This document shows positions 1-5,969 of a stretch of DNA of 5,969 nt, piece by piece. Position 1 is the stretch's first letter, and every line of letters starts with the position of its first letter. The position numbers and the translations under genes are program-made. The notes beneath the pieces are model-generated. The model saw only the letters and a list, made by a program, of their open reading frames with translations, was not told where the DNA came from and made no database searches. Location of the stretch: the NCBI GenBank assembly GCA_030656435.1, contig JAUSOA010000243.1:1-5969 (forward strand), read 5' to 3'. The DNA comes from Acholeplasmataceae bacterium (GTDB taxonomy: Bacteria; Bacillota_I; Bacilli_A; Acholeplasmatales; Acholeplasmataceae).

Positions 1-8
1 TAGGAGGG
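1..8 (+). promoter_or_regulatory. Ribosome binding site of the first permease, possibly fused to the stop of an upstream gene
   Basis: AGGAGGG at 2-8 is a near-perfect Shine-Dalgarno sequence five bases ahead of the GTG at 14, and it decides that non-ATG start. The first three bases read TAG. The same TAGGAGG string occurs at 1824-1830, where TAG is a true stop codon, so TAG here may end an upstream gene, most likely the solute-binding protein of the transporter. The upstream frame cannot be seen, so that part is inference. Confidence 0.75.
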
Positions 9-13
9 TTTTT

Positions 14-946
14 GTGGAAGCTAACACAATACAACTTAAAAAATTGACGAAGCGTCAACTTTTATGGAAAGATATTAAACAAAATAAACACAATTACATC
101 CTTATGGCTCCGTTTGTCATATTATTCATGACATTCACCGTTATTCCTGTTTTCATGTCATTAGGGATTAGTTTCACCTACTTTAATCTATTAGAACCAC
201 CAAGATTTATCGGCCTTGATAATTACATGAAGCTAGCACTAGAGGATGAGGTCTTTATCATCGCAATCAAGAATACATTGATTCTAGCGGTTGTTACTGG
301 TCCGGTGAGTTATTTATTAGCCTTCGTATTCGCATGGCTTATTAATGAATTAGGACCTAAATTAAGAGCATTCATGACGTTAGTCTTTTATGCACCATCC
401 ATATCAGGTAACGCATTTTTAATGTGGCTCTTGATTTTCTCTGGTGACGTTCATGGATATTTAAATGCCTTCTTAATTCGATTTGGAATTACAGATAATC
501 CAATACTATGGTTAAAAAATCCACAGTATATAATGCTTGTTATTATCATTGTTCAGCTATGGCTAAGCTTAGGAGTTTCCTTCTTAGCATTTATTGCAGG
601 TCTACAGAGTGTCGATAAGACCTTATATGAAGCAGGAGCAATTGATGGAATTAAAAATAGATGGCAAGAGCTTTGGTTTATTACACTGCCCTCTATGAAG
701 CCACAGCTTTTATTTGGTGCAGTCATGCAGATTACAACATCACTTGCCATAGCGGAGGTTTCGATGCAGCTTGTCGGGTTCCCCTCGGTTCAATACGCAG
801 GGCATACGATTGTCACGCACTTAATTGATTATGGTTCAACTCGTTTTGACCTAGGATATGCATCTGCAATTGCAACGATTCTATTCCTTATCATGATGAC
901 AACTAACCTTGTTGTTAGAGCAATACTTAGAAAGGTTGGTGAGTAG
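14..946 (+). CDS. Carbohydrate ABC transporter permease, MalF/UgpA-like (CUT1 family)
   Basis: Integral membrane subunit of a binding-protein-dependent sugar importer, 310 aa, the usual size for a six-helix UgpA/LacF-type permease. Hydrophobic segments lie near residues 28-57, 88-110, 118-143, 172-197, 228-250 and 279-304. The N-terminal 25 or so residues are basic and cytoplasmic. FIGLDNY at 65-71 matches the conserved segment after the first helix in this family. The EAA loop, which docks the ATPase, starts at E206-A-G, continues with D211-G212 and ends at L225-P226; the third position is G where the consensus has A. The GTG start is chosen because a strong AGGAGGG sits five bases upstream; the next Met, residue 31, would lie inside the first helix. 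The stop at 944-946 is one base before the next permease, so the two are cotranscribed and probably form a heterodimer. Family assignment is firm. The substrate cannot be read from sequence, though downstream genes suggest an oligosaccharide or glycan fragment. Confidence 0.93.
   Translation: MEANTIQLKKLTKRQLLWKDIKQNKHNYILMAPFVILFMTFTVIPVFMSLGISFTYFNLLEPPRFIGLDNYMKLALEDEVFIIAIKNTLILAVVTGPVSYLLAFVFAWLINELGPKLRAFMTLVFYAPSISGNAFLMWLLIFSGDVHGYLNAFLIRFGITDNPILWLKNPQYIMLVIIIVQLWLSLGVSFLAFIAGLQSVDKTLYEAGAIDGIKNRWQELWFITLPSMKPQLLFGAVMQITTSLAIAEVSMQLVGFPSVQYAGHTIVTHLIDYGSTRFDLGYASAIATILFLIMMTTNLVVRAILRKVGE
938..943 (+). promoter_or_regulatory. Weak ribosome binding site of the second permease
   Basis: GGTGAG lies inside the last codons of the first permease, four bases before the ATG at 948 and seven before the ATG at 951. 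AAAGG at 931-935 is a more distant alternative. Both are weaker than the AGGAGG-type sites of the other four genes, which suggests that translation of this permease depends on ribosomes ending at 946 and restarting. The spacing fits 951 slightly better, so the true N-terminus may be one Met shorter. Confidence 0.5.
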
Positions 947-947
947 C

Positions 948-1826
948 ATGATGAAAAAATTGAAGAAATTTTTCAATTTCAAACGCACGAAAAAACTAAA
1001 CCGATCTGTTGCTGGTAATATATTCTTATTTACTTTACTTGCAATCTTTGGAATATTTAGTGCTTATCCATTGATTATGACTGCATCGAATGCATTCAAG
1101 TCATTAGATGAACTATTCTTATTCCCACCAAGATTATTTCCAAGAAATATTACATTTGATAATTTTAGAGATTTATCTGAATTAATGGAAAACTCATGGA
1201 TTCCCTTTTCGAGATATTTCTTTAATACAATTTTAATTACCACACTAGGGACTGCAGGACACGTATTAATTGCATCGATGTGTGCATACCCACTTGCGAA
1301 ATATAAGTTTCCTGGGCGTAATTTAATCTTCACATTAGTTATTTACTCACTAATGTTCGCACCACAGGTTACTGCAACTCCAAACTATATTATCGTATCT
1401 AGAATTGGTTTAATTGATAATCCTGCAGCTATTATTCTTCCTGCGATTGCATCCAGCTTAGGACTTTATTTAATGAAGCAGTTTATGCAACAAATTCCAA
1501 TGGAATTAATCGAGTCAGCTAAAATTGATGGTGCTAGTGAATACCGTATATTCTTTACGATTGTAATGCCTTTAGTTAAACCTGCTTGGCTAACCTTAAT
1601 TATTTTATTATTCCAAAGATTGTGGACCACAGATGGTGGAGCATTTATCTTTAGTGAAGAATATAAACCAGTATCCTATGCGCTCAGACAAATTGCGCAG
1701 GGTACAATTGAACGTGCGGGCACGATTGCTGCCGTCTCTTTCATCATGATGATTGTTCCAGTGACTTTCTTTATCATTTCCCAGTCTAGAATTGTGGAAA
1801 CATTTAGTCACTCTGGAATGAAGTAG
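948..1826 (+). CDS. Carbohydrate ABC transporter permease, MalG/UgpE-like (CUT1 family)
   Basis: Second membrane subunit of the importer, 292 aa from the ATG at 948 (291 if the adjacent ATG at 951 is used). Hydrophobic segments lie near residues 21-46, 90-117, 126-150, 157-177, 208-217 and 267-288. MalG-type marks are TFDNF at 69-73, AYPLAKYKFPGR at 113-124, and the EAA loop running from E189-S-A191 through D194-G195 to M207-P208 (M where LP is usual). The segment G221 to K230 (GAFIFSEEYK) and the C-terminal ETFSHSGMK differ from classical MalG. From memory they resemble a Bacillota subfamily whose genes neighbour YIP1 and DUF5696 genes, which suits this operon. A longer TTG start at 909 would extend the protein by 13 residues but overlaps the previous gene and lacks a good ribosome binding site. 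It should pair with the permease encoded just before it; no ATPase gene is present here. Substrate unknown. Confidence 0.93.
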   Translation: MMKKLKKFFNFKRTKKLNRSVAGNIFLFTLLAIFGIFSAYPLIMTASNAFKSLDELFLFPPRLFPRNITFDNFRDLSELMENSWIPFSRYFFNTILITTLGTAGHVLIASMCAYPLAKYKFPGRNLIFTLVIYSLMFAPQVTATPNYIIVSRIGLIDNPAAIILPAIASSLGLYLMKQFMQQIPMELIESAKIDGASEYRIFFTIVMPLVKPAWLTLIILLFQRLWTTDGGAFIFSEEYKPVSYALRQIAQGTIERAGTIAAVSFIMMIVPVTFFIISQSRIVETFSHSGMK

Positions 1827-1830
1827 GAGG
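1824..1830 (+). promoter_or_regulatory. Stop codon and ribosome binding site fused (TAGGAGG)
   Basis: TAG at 1824-1826 ends the second permease and its last two bases are the first two of AGGAGG at 1825-1830. The spacer to the ATG at 1837 is six bases, which is close to ideal. An earlier ATG at 1832 is followed by AAA and TGA, so it cannot start this gene. The arrangement implies that the terminating ribosome covers the next start site. Confidence 0.85.
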
Positions 1831-1836
1831 TATGAA

Positions 1837-3312
1837 ATGATTAAAATATTCACTATATTTTCTTTGTTAATTACCCTTCCAATTCAATTATCTGTGGTTA
1901 GATATAACTACTCCTATTATGGAGAGGTTCTTCACTCTGCACCAGGAATGAACTTTGCTGCATATTTCAATGAAAAGACATTAGGTACCATTATGTCTTC
2001 ACCAGAGGATATGGTTGTTTTTAATGATTTGATTTATATCATCGATTCGAAGACAAATAGTATTTATATCGTTAACGAAGAATTCAATCTAGTTGCGAAG
2101 CATAGCACCTTTGATTTAACACCAGGATACTTAAATAAATTGATCGATGAAGGAATCGATGATGTTACAAACCTAACATTAAATGGCCCGTTTGGAATTG
2201 ATGTCAAAGAAAGTGGTATCTATATTGCTGATACTGCCAATTATAGAATTGTGAAGATGAATCACGATTTTGAAGTCATCGATGTGTTTTCTTCGATTGA
2301 TGATGCAACATTCGATGAACTGAATTTTGAGCCATTAAAGATTACAGTCGATGTCTCTGAACGTATGTATGTCGTCGCTAAAAACGTTTATGAAGGTATT
2401 CTAGAATTAGATACAGATGGCTCATTCAATCGCTTTACTGGAGTCAATCCAATCAGATTGAACCCATTTCAGATATTCAGTAGATCCTTAATGACAGAAG
2501 CACAGCTCGCTCAATTGCAGTTATTTCTACCTACTGAGTATACCAATGTGTCAATTGATGATAAGAGCTTTATCTACGCAACCTCAAAGCCTTCAGCAAA
2601 TAATGCTGAAAATCAAATTCAGTTAATCAATCCTAAGGGCATTGATGTGATCAAGCGTAATGGATACCATCCACCGATGGGCGATATTCAATATATTGTT
2701 GGTATGAATAACTATGTCATTACAGGTCCATCGACACTTGTTGATATTGCAACAACAAATGATGGTATTTATACAGTTTTAGATCAAAAGAGAAGCAGAC
2801 TATTTACCTATGATAGTGAAGGAAATCTTTTATATATCAATGGTGATGAAGGTGCCCAAAGTGATAAATTCGCTGAAGGTGTCTCGATTGCTTATTTTGG
2901 TGATGATTTATTACTACTCGATAGAAAAACACGTACAGTCATTGTTTACCAATTAACTGATTTCGGTACTGCAGTTAACCAAGCAATATCACTTCATAAT
3001 CAAGGACGCTTCGAGGAAGCTTCCGAGGTATGGAGAGAAGTGCTTTTATTAAACACGAATTATGAAATTGCCTATAACGGAATTGGTAAATATTATTTAA
3101 GAGAAAAAGACTTTGCGAAAGCAATGGAATACTTTAATGCTGGACATGATCTATATTATTATTCTAAGGCATATAAAGGATATCGTAATGAAGTATTGAA
3201 GGCGAATTTTGGATATATTGTTGGCGGAGTCGTTGTTATTATTGGAGGACTTATTGCCTTAAAGATTCGTTCCACATACAAAAAGGGAGGTTCTATACTT
3301 TATGAAGACTAA
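1837..3312 (+). CDS. Exported NHL-like beta-propeller protein with TPR-like segment and C-terminal membrane anchor
   Basis: A 491-aa protein of no known precise function. Residues 1-20 are a hydrophobic signal-like segment without a lipobox Cys. Residues of about 50-370 contain spaced beta-rich units of the NHL/SMP-30 propeller type; the clearest are around 56-82 (SPEDMVVFNDLIYIIDSKTN) and 118-141, which includes PFGIDV and IYIADTANYRIVKM. Others lie near 168-195, 300-335 and 348-372. Residues of about 378-445 look like two TPR-type helical pairs (A-ISLHNQGRFEEASEVW, then GKYYLREKDFAKAMEYF). Residues 459-476 form one transmembrane helix followed by a basic tail, so the propeller should face outward. 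NHL propellers commonly bind ligands or partners; automatic annotation may call this gluconolactonase, but I see nothing that supports catalysis. It sits between the permeases and a YIP1 protein, 10 nt after the former and overlapping the latter by 11 nt, so a role with the transporter is likely. No Cys occurs in the chain. Confidence 0.85.
   Translation: MIKIFTIFSLLITLPIQLSVVRYNYSYYGEVLHSAPGMNFAAYFNEKTLGTIMSSPEDMVVFNDLIYIIDSKTNSIYIVNEEFNLVAKHSTFDLTPGYLNKLIDEGIDDVTNLTLNGPFGIDVKESGIYIADTANYRIVKMNHDFEVIDVFSSIDDATFDELNFEPLKITVDVSERMYVVAKNVYEGILELDTDGSFNRFTGVNPIRLNPFQIFSRSLMTEAQLAQLQLFLPTEYTNVSIDDKSFIYATSKPSANNAENQIQLINPKGIDVIKRNGYHPPMGDIQYIVGMNNYVITGPSTLVDIATTNDGIYTVLDQKRSRLFTYDSEGNLLYINGDEGAQSDKFAEGVSIAYFGDDLLLLDRKTRTVIVYQLTDFGTAVNQAISLHNQGRFEEASEVWREVLLLNTNYEIAYNGIGKYYLREKDFAKAMEYFNAGHDLYYYSKAYKGYRNEVLKANFGYIVGGVVVIIGGLIALKIRSTYKKGGSILYED
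3284..3290 (+). promoter_or_regulatory. Ribosome binding site of the YIP1-family gene
   Basis: AGGGAGG lies inside the end of the propeller gene, encoding its K-K-G-G tail region, eleven bases before the ATG at 3302. The spacer is longer than the six bases or so seen at the other strong sites. The downstream gene begins before the upstream one ends, which points to coupled translation. Confidence 0.65.
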
Positions 3313-3943
3313 ACTTAAAAGTATTTGGTTCGATTATATAGCGTTCCCTAAGTATATGATGATGCACCCATTTGATGGCTTTGATGAATTCAAGCGCTAT
3401 GAAAAGGGGAAGATGTCTGTTGCCTTAGTCTATATTGCATTATTTGCATTTTTTAGAATCTTCTCATTTCAAAACCTAGGATTCTTAATCAATCCAAATA
3501 ACCCACTCATGTTAAATTCTCTTCAAGAGATTTTTGCTGTCCTCTTGCTCGTCTTTCTATTTAGCGTAGGCAATTGGTCGGTAACAACACTCATGGAAGG
3601 TAAGGGGAAGTATAAGGAAATACTAATGGTTACAGGATATGCATTATTTCCTTTAGTGATTATTGGTTTCCCAAGTGTAATACTTTCAAACTTCTTAACA
3701 CTAGAGGAAATGGCATTCTACAATCTATTGATGTATATCGCCTATATCGGAACTGCATGGATGTTATTTATGGGTATCTTAAATATTCATCAATACGGAC
3801 TTGGTAAAACATTACTTGCTTTCTTACTTACCGTCGTCGCGATGAGCGTCATGATGTTTTTTGGTTTGTTGTTCTTTGACTTAATACAACAATTTATCGC
3901 GTTTATTTCTTCTATCTATGAAGAATTAAACTTGCGTTATTGA
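3302..3943 (+). CDS. YIP1-family polytopic membrane protein
   Basis: A 213-aa membrane protein with about five hydrophobic segments near residues 39-55, 74-91, 106-128, 139-160 and 168-198, as expected for a Yip1-domain protein. The N-terminal stretch MHPFDGFDEFKRYEKGK (21-37) precedes the first helix. NWSVTTLMEGKGKYKEI (91-107) between helices 2 and 3 is the most recognisable family signature. The bacterial members have no defined biochemical role that I know of; the eukaryotic Yip1 proteins act in vesicle trafficking, which gives little guidance here. The start overlaps the propeller gene by 11 nt, and the stop is merged with the ribosome binding site of the DUF5696 gene. This packing suggests its product works with both neighbours, perhaps as a membrane scaffold or transporter accessory; that is inference. 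There is no Cys in the chain and no visible catalytic motif. Confidence 0.82.
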   Translation: MKTKLKSIWFDYIAFPKYMMMHPFDGFDEFKRYEKGKMSVALVYIALFAFFRIFSFQNLGFLINPNNPLMLNSLQEIFAVLLLVFLFSVGNWSVTTLMEGKGKYKEILMVTGYALFPLVIIGFPSVILSNFLTLEEMAFYNLLMYIAYIGTAWMLFMGILNIHQYGLGKTLLAFLLTVVAMSVMMFFGLLFFDLIQQFIAFISSIYEELNLRY

Positions 3944-3948
3944 GGAGG
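3941..3948 (+). promoter_or_regulatory. Stop codon and ribosome binding site fused (TGAGGAGG)
   Basis: TGA at 3941-3943 ends the YIP1 gene and its last two bases begin GAGGAGG at 3942-3948, five bases before the ATG at 3954. It fixes the start of the large gene that follows. It also shows that TGA terminates translation in this organism. Confidence 0.85.
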
Positions 3949-3953
3949 AAAAT

Positions 3954-5969
3954 ATGAAACTAAAAAGAATTATTATTATTGTTTTATTATTATCCGTCCT
4001 TTCGCTTTACGCTTTTGGCTTCAAGATGAAGACAAGTGCAGCAAGTCAAAATGAATTGATTTCATTTAGTAAAGAGGGCTTTGTTGATTCATCTTTATTA
4101 ACGGAAACAAACCAGTTGGTTGCAGAAAATACAAATTTTGCACTTTATATGAATGAAATAAAATCTTATTTCAAGGTTTTAGATAAGAGAACAGGTGAGT
4201 TTTGGGAATCGAATCCATCAGTATTAGATCCTTGGCAAATAGATCCAAATAAGCCAATAACGAATTCTGCAATTGATAAGCAAAAATCAACACTAGAAAT
4301 TTCTTATTTTAATCAAGCGGGTTCTCTAACAACGATTAATAATTATCAATATAGCATTCATCATCCCGCAAGCATCTTAAATGAAGAAGGAAAGCGTACA
4401 TTTAGTATCAAATATATTGAAAATGGTGTTCAAATCCTTTACTTCATTCAAGACTTGGAAGTGGACTATCTATATTTCCCTAAATATATGCCAAAGGAAG
4501 AGCTAGAAGCACTAGAGGATTTTTCAGTGCTCAATACACTTGCATATACTGGTTTTAACCATGAGTTTCAAGCCTATGAAATCGTCAACTATGTTGGAAT
4601 GTCAAGACTTGTTAAAAGAAGACTTTATGATATTTTCTACGGAAAACTAGATTATACGAGAGAACGTGCGATTGAGGAAAATGAATCGTATGGTTATTTT
4701 GAACAATTTGAAAAAGTGTTCTTTGAAATTGGAATTCAAATCACCTTAAATGATAAGGGTATTGATACATCAATTATTAATGAATCGATTGTTGAACCTA
4801 AGAATGTGAAGCTCGCAAGAATTACATTGCTACCACTCTTTGGTACAGCAGTATCCATTAAAAATGACATTCCTACCCAAGGGTATATCGTTTTACCTGA
4901 TGGTAGTGGAGCTGTTATGGAGTTCAATAACGGAAAGTTTTATCAAAATGCTTACCGTAAAAGACTTTATGGACAGGATTTATCCTTACTTCCATATAAG
5001 ATGGCTGAGCAACAACAAAAAATAAATATTCCTTTATATGGAATGGTTAAAGAAAATGGTGGATTTGCAGCGATTATCACCCAGGGTGATGCAATGGCAG
5101 CAATTAACGCTGATGTTTCAGAACGTATTGATTCCTATAATAAAGCATTTGTATCATTTAATTTAAGAGAAAGTGAATCGGTAACCATCGGTTCAGGGTT
5201 TAGCCGTTATGGTGTAGATTTATGGACAAAGGAAAAGGTAAAGACTGATTTTACTGTCAAGTACATCTTCCTTGAAGGTCTAAATAATAACTATGTTGGT
5301 ATTGCAAAGGCATATCAAAATTACTTAATTGAGGAAAAGAACTTAATAGCAATCGATCAAACTACAAAGACAGTACTAACTACTGAATTTATTGGAGCCT
5401 ATGATCGAAAGGATTTCTTTTTAGGTGTTCCATATTATTCCCTAGAATCCTTAACAACATTTGATCAAGCGAAATCCATTATCAAAGATTTAAAAGCTCT
5501 TGGTATCGATGATATCAATGTGCTCTATACTGGATCAATGAATGGTGGATTGGATTCAGGAGTTCATACAAAAGCAAGTATTGAAAGAGTACTTGGTGGA
5601 AATAAAGACTTGAATGCCTTAGACCAATATTTAGCATCAGAGGGTATCAAGCTATATAACACTGTTGACTTTATGACTGCCTCGAAGTATTACCGTGCAT
5701 TTGATCAATATCGCTACACAGCGAATCGAATTAGAGGATCACTTGCTCTAAATTTCAATTATCATTATCCAACAAGACTACCCTATTCTGAAACAAACTA
5801 TATGCATACAAGCGATGATTACGTGATTAACCCACTATATTATCAAGCGATTTATGAGAAGTTTGCTAAGGATTATGATTATGATGGTATCGCATTCCTA
5901 AATATGGGGTCAATGATTGCTGGAAATTATCCGAAAAATAACATTCTTTATAAGCAGGATGCAATTCGT
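3954..5969 (+). CDS. Large exported DUF5696-type protein, possible glycoside hydrolase (3' end missing)
   Basis: An open frame from the ATG at 3954 gives 672 residues without a stop and continues past the window edge. Residues 1-30 (KLKR, then a long hydrophobic run, then a possible SAA cleavage site at 28-30) form a signal peptide; there is no lipobox Cys. Residues of about 55-470 look beta-rich. YIVLPDGSGAVMEFNNGK at 311-328, followed by YG at 339-340, is the stretch by which I recognise the DUF5696 family. From about residue 475 the pattern becomes alternating strand and helix like a TIM barrel: TTEFIGAYDRKDFF (476-489), helix 505-516, INVLYTGSMNGG (521-532), helix 545-553, IKLYNTVDFM (555-564), YDGIAFLNMGSM (652-664). 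This recalls GH36/GH101-like glycosidases, but no activity is established to my knowledge and catalytic residues cannot be assigned. The gene follows the YIP1 gene by 10 nt. The likely role is glycan binding or cleavage outside the cell to feed the importer (inference). No Cys occurs in the visible part. Confidence 0.85.
   Translation, partial: MKLKRIIIIVLLLSVLSLYAFGFKMKTSAASQNELISFSKEGFVDSSLLTETNQLVAENTNFALYMNEIKSYFKVLDKRTGEFWESNPSVLDPWQIDPNKPITNSAIDKQKSTLEISYFNQAGSLTTINNYQYSIHHPASILNEEGKRTFSIKYIENGVQILYFIQDLEVDYLYFPKYMPKEELEALEDFSVLNTLAYTGFNHEFQAYEIVNYVGMSRLVKRRLYDIFYGKLDYTRERAIEENESYGYFEQFEKVFFEIGIQITLNDKGIDTSIINESIVEPKNVKLARITLLPLFGTAVSIKNDIPTQGYIVLPDGSGAVMEFNNGKFYQNAYRKRLYGQDLSLLPYKMAEQQQKINIPLYGMVKENGGFAAIITQGDAMAAINADVSERIDSYNKAFVSFNLRESESVTIGSGFSRYGVDLWTKEKVKTDFTVKYIFLEGLNNNYVGIAKAYQNYLIEEKNLIAIDQTTKTVLTTEFIGAYDRKDFFLGVPYYSLESLTTFDQAKSIIKDLKALGIDDINVLYTGSMNGGLDSGVHTKASIERVLGGNKDLNALDQYLASEGIKLYNTVDFMTASKYYRAFDQYRYTANRIRGSLALNFNYHYPTRLPYSETNYMHTSDDYVINPLYYQAIYEKFAKDYDYDGIAFLNMGSMIAGNYPKNNILYKQDAIR

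Noticed and set aside
1..13. Promoter at the left edge
   Set aside because: Only 13 bases precede the first gene and they are filled by the ribosome binding site; any promoter is outside the window.
553..750. Minus-strand open frame of 65 codons
   Set aside because: It lies wholly inside the first permease gene, whose family motifs are clear on the plus strand; no ribosome binding site or recognisable product.
909..947. TTG at 909 as the start of the second permease, adding 13 residues
   Set aside because: It would overlap the first permease by 38 nt, has no convincing ribosome binding site, and the paired ATGs at 948/951 directly after the previous stop give a normal basic N-terminus.
944..953. 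Possible frameshift or readthrough joining the two permeases
   Set aside because: Each permease is full length with its own EAA loop and start signals, so they are two normal genes.
1064..1333. Minus-strand open frame of 89 codons
   Set aside because: Antisense shadow of the second permease; no protein family features.
1832..1840. Two-codon frame ATG AAA TGA just before the propeller start
   Set aside because: It overlaps the ATG at 1837 and sits too close to the AGGAGG for good initiation; most likely chance in an A-rich spacer, not a leader peptide.
1608..1853. Minus-strand open frame of 81 codons
   Set aside because: Antisense to the end of the second permease and the start of the propeller gene; composition is that of a chance frame.
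1837..3312. Gluconolactonase or other enzyme call for the propeller protein
   Set aside because: The propeller resemblance alone does not show catalysis and I see no metal-site or active-site pattern that I can defend.
4736..5025. Minus-strand frame at 4736-4927 and plus-strand frame at 4840-5025
   Set aside because: Both fall inside the open DUF5696 frame, which stays open for 672 codons and carries the LPDGSGA motif in this very region.

Overview
The window looks like an interior piece of one long plus-strand operon from a low-GC bacterium with a Gram-positive-type or wall-less envelope (Bacillota, or an Acholeplasma/Izemoplasma-like member of Mycoplasmatota). The basis is the AT-rich coding sequence, strong AGGAGG-type ribosome binding sites, TGG used for Trp, and TGA used as a real stop (position 3941). 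That last point argues against the Mycoplasma/Spiroplasma code. No rRNA or marker gene is present, so the taxon is an inference.

Layout, all on the plus strand: (1) 14-946, a MalF/UgpA-like sugar ABC permease. (2) 948-1826, a MalG/UgpE-like second permease. (3) 1837-3312, an exported protein with an NHL-like beta-propeller, a TPR-like segment and a C-terminal membrane anchor. (4) 3302-3943, a YIP1-family polytopic membrane protein. (5) 3954 to the right edge, the first 672 residues of a large exported DUF5696-type protein that runs off the window. Junctions are a 1-nt gap, a 10-nt gap, an 11-nt overlap and a 10-nt gap. No promoter, terminator, RNA gene, repeat, CRISPR array or mobile element was seen, and no gene-free stretch exceeds 13 nt.

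The two permeases should form the membrane channel of a CUT1-type carbohydrate importer. The solute-binding protein is not in the window and probably lies just upstream, since the first bases look like a stop codon merged with a ribosome binding site. No ATPase gene is present; CUT1 systems in Bacillota often use a shared MsmX-type ATPase encoded elsewhere. The three following genes are the unusual part: an extracellular anchored propeller, a YIP1 membrane protein and a large exported protein whose C-terminal half resembles a TIM-barrel glycosidase. My inference is a cell-surface system that binds and perhaps cleaves an unknown glycan and passes the product to the importer. As far as I know the last three families have no experimentally defined role in this context.
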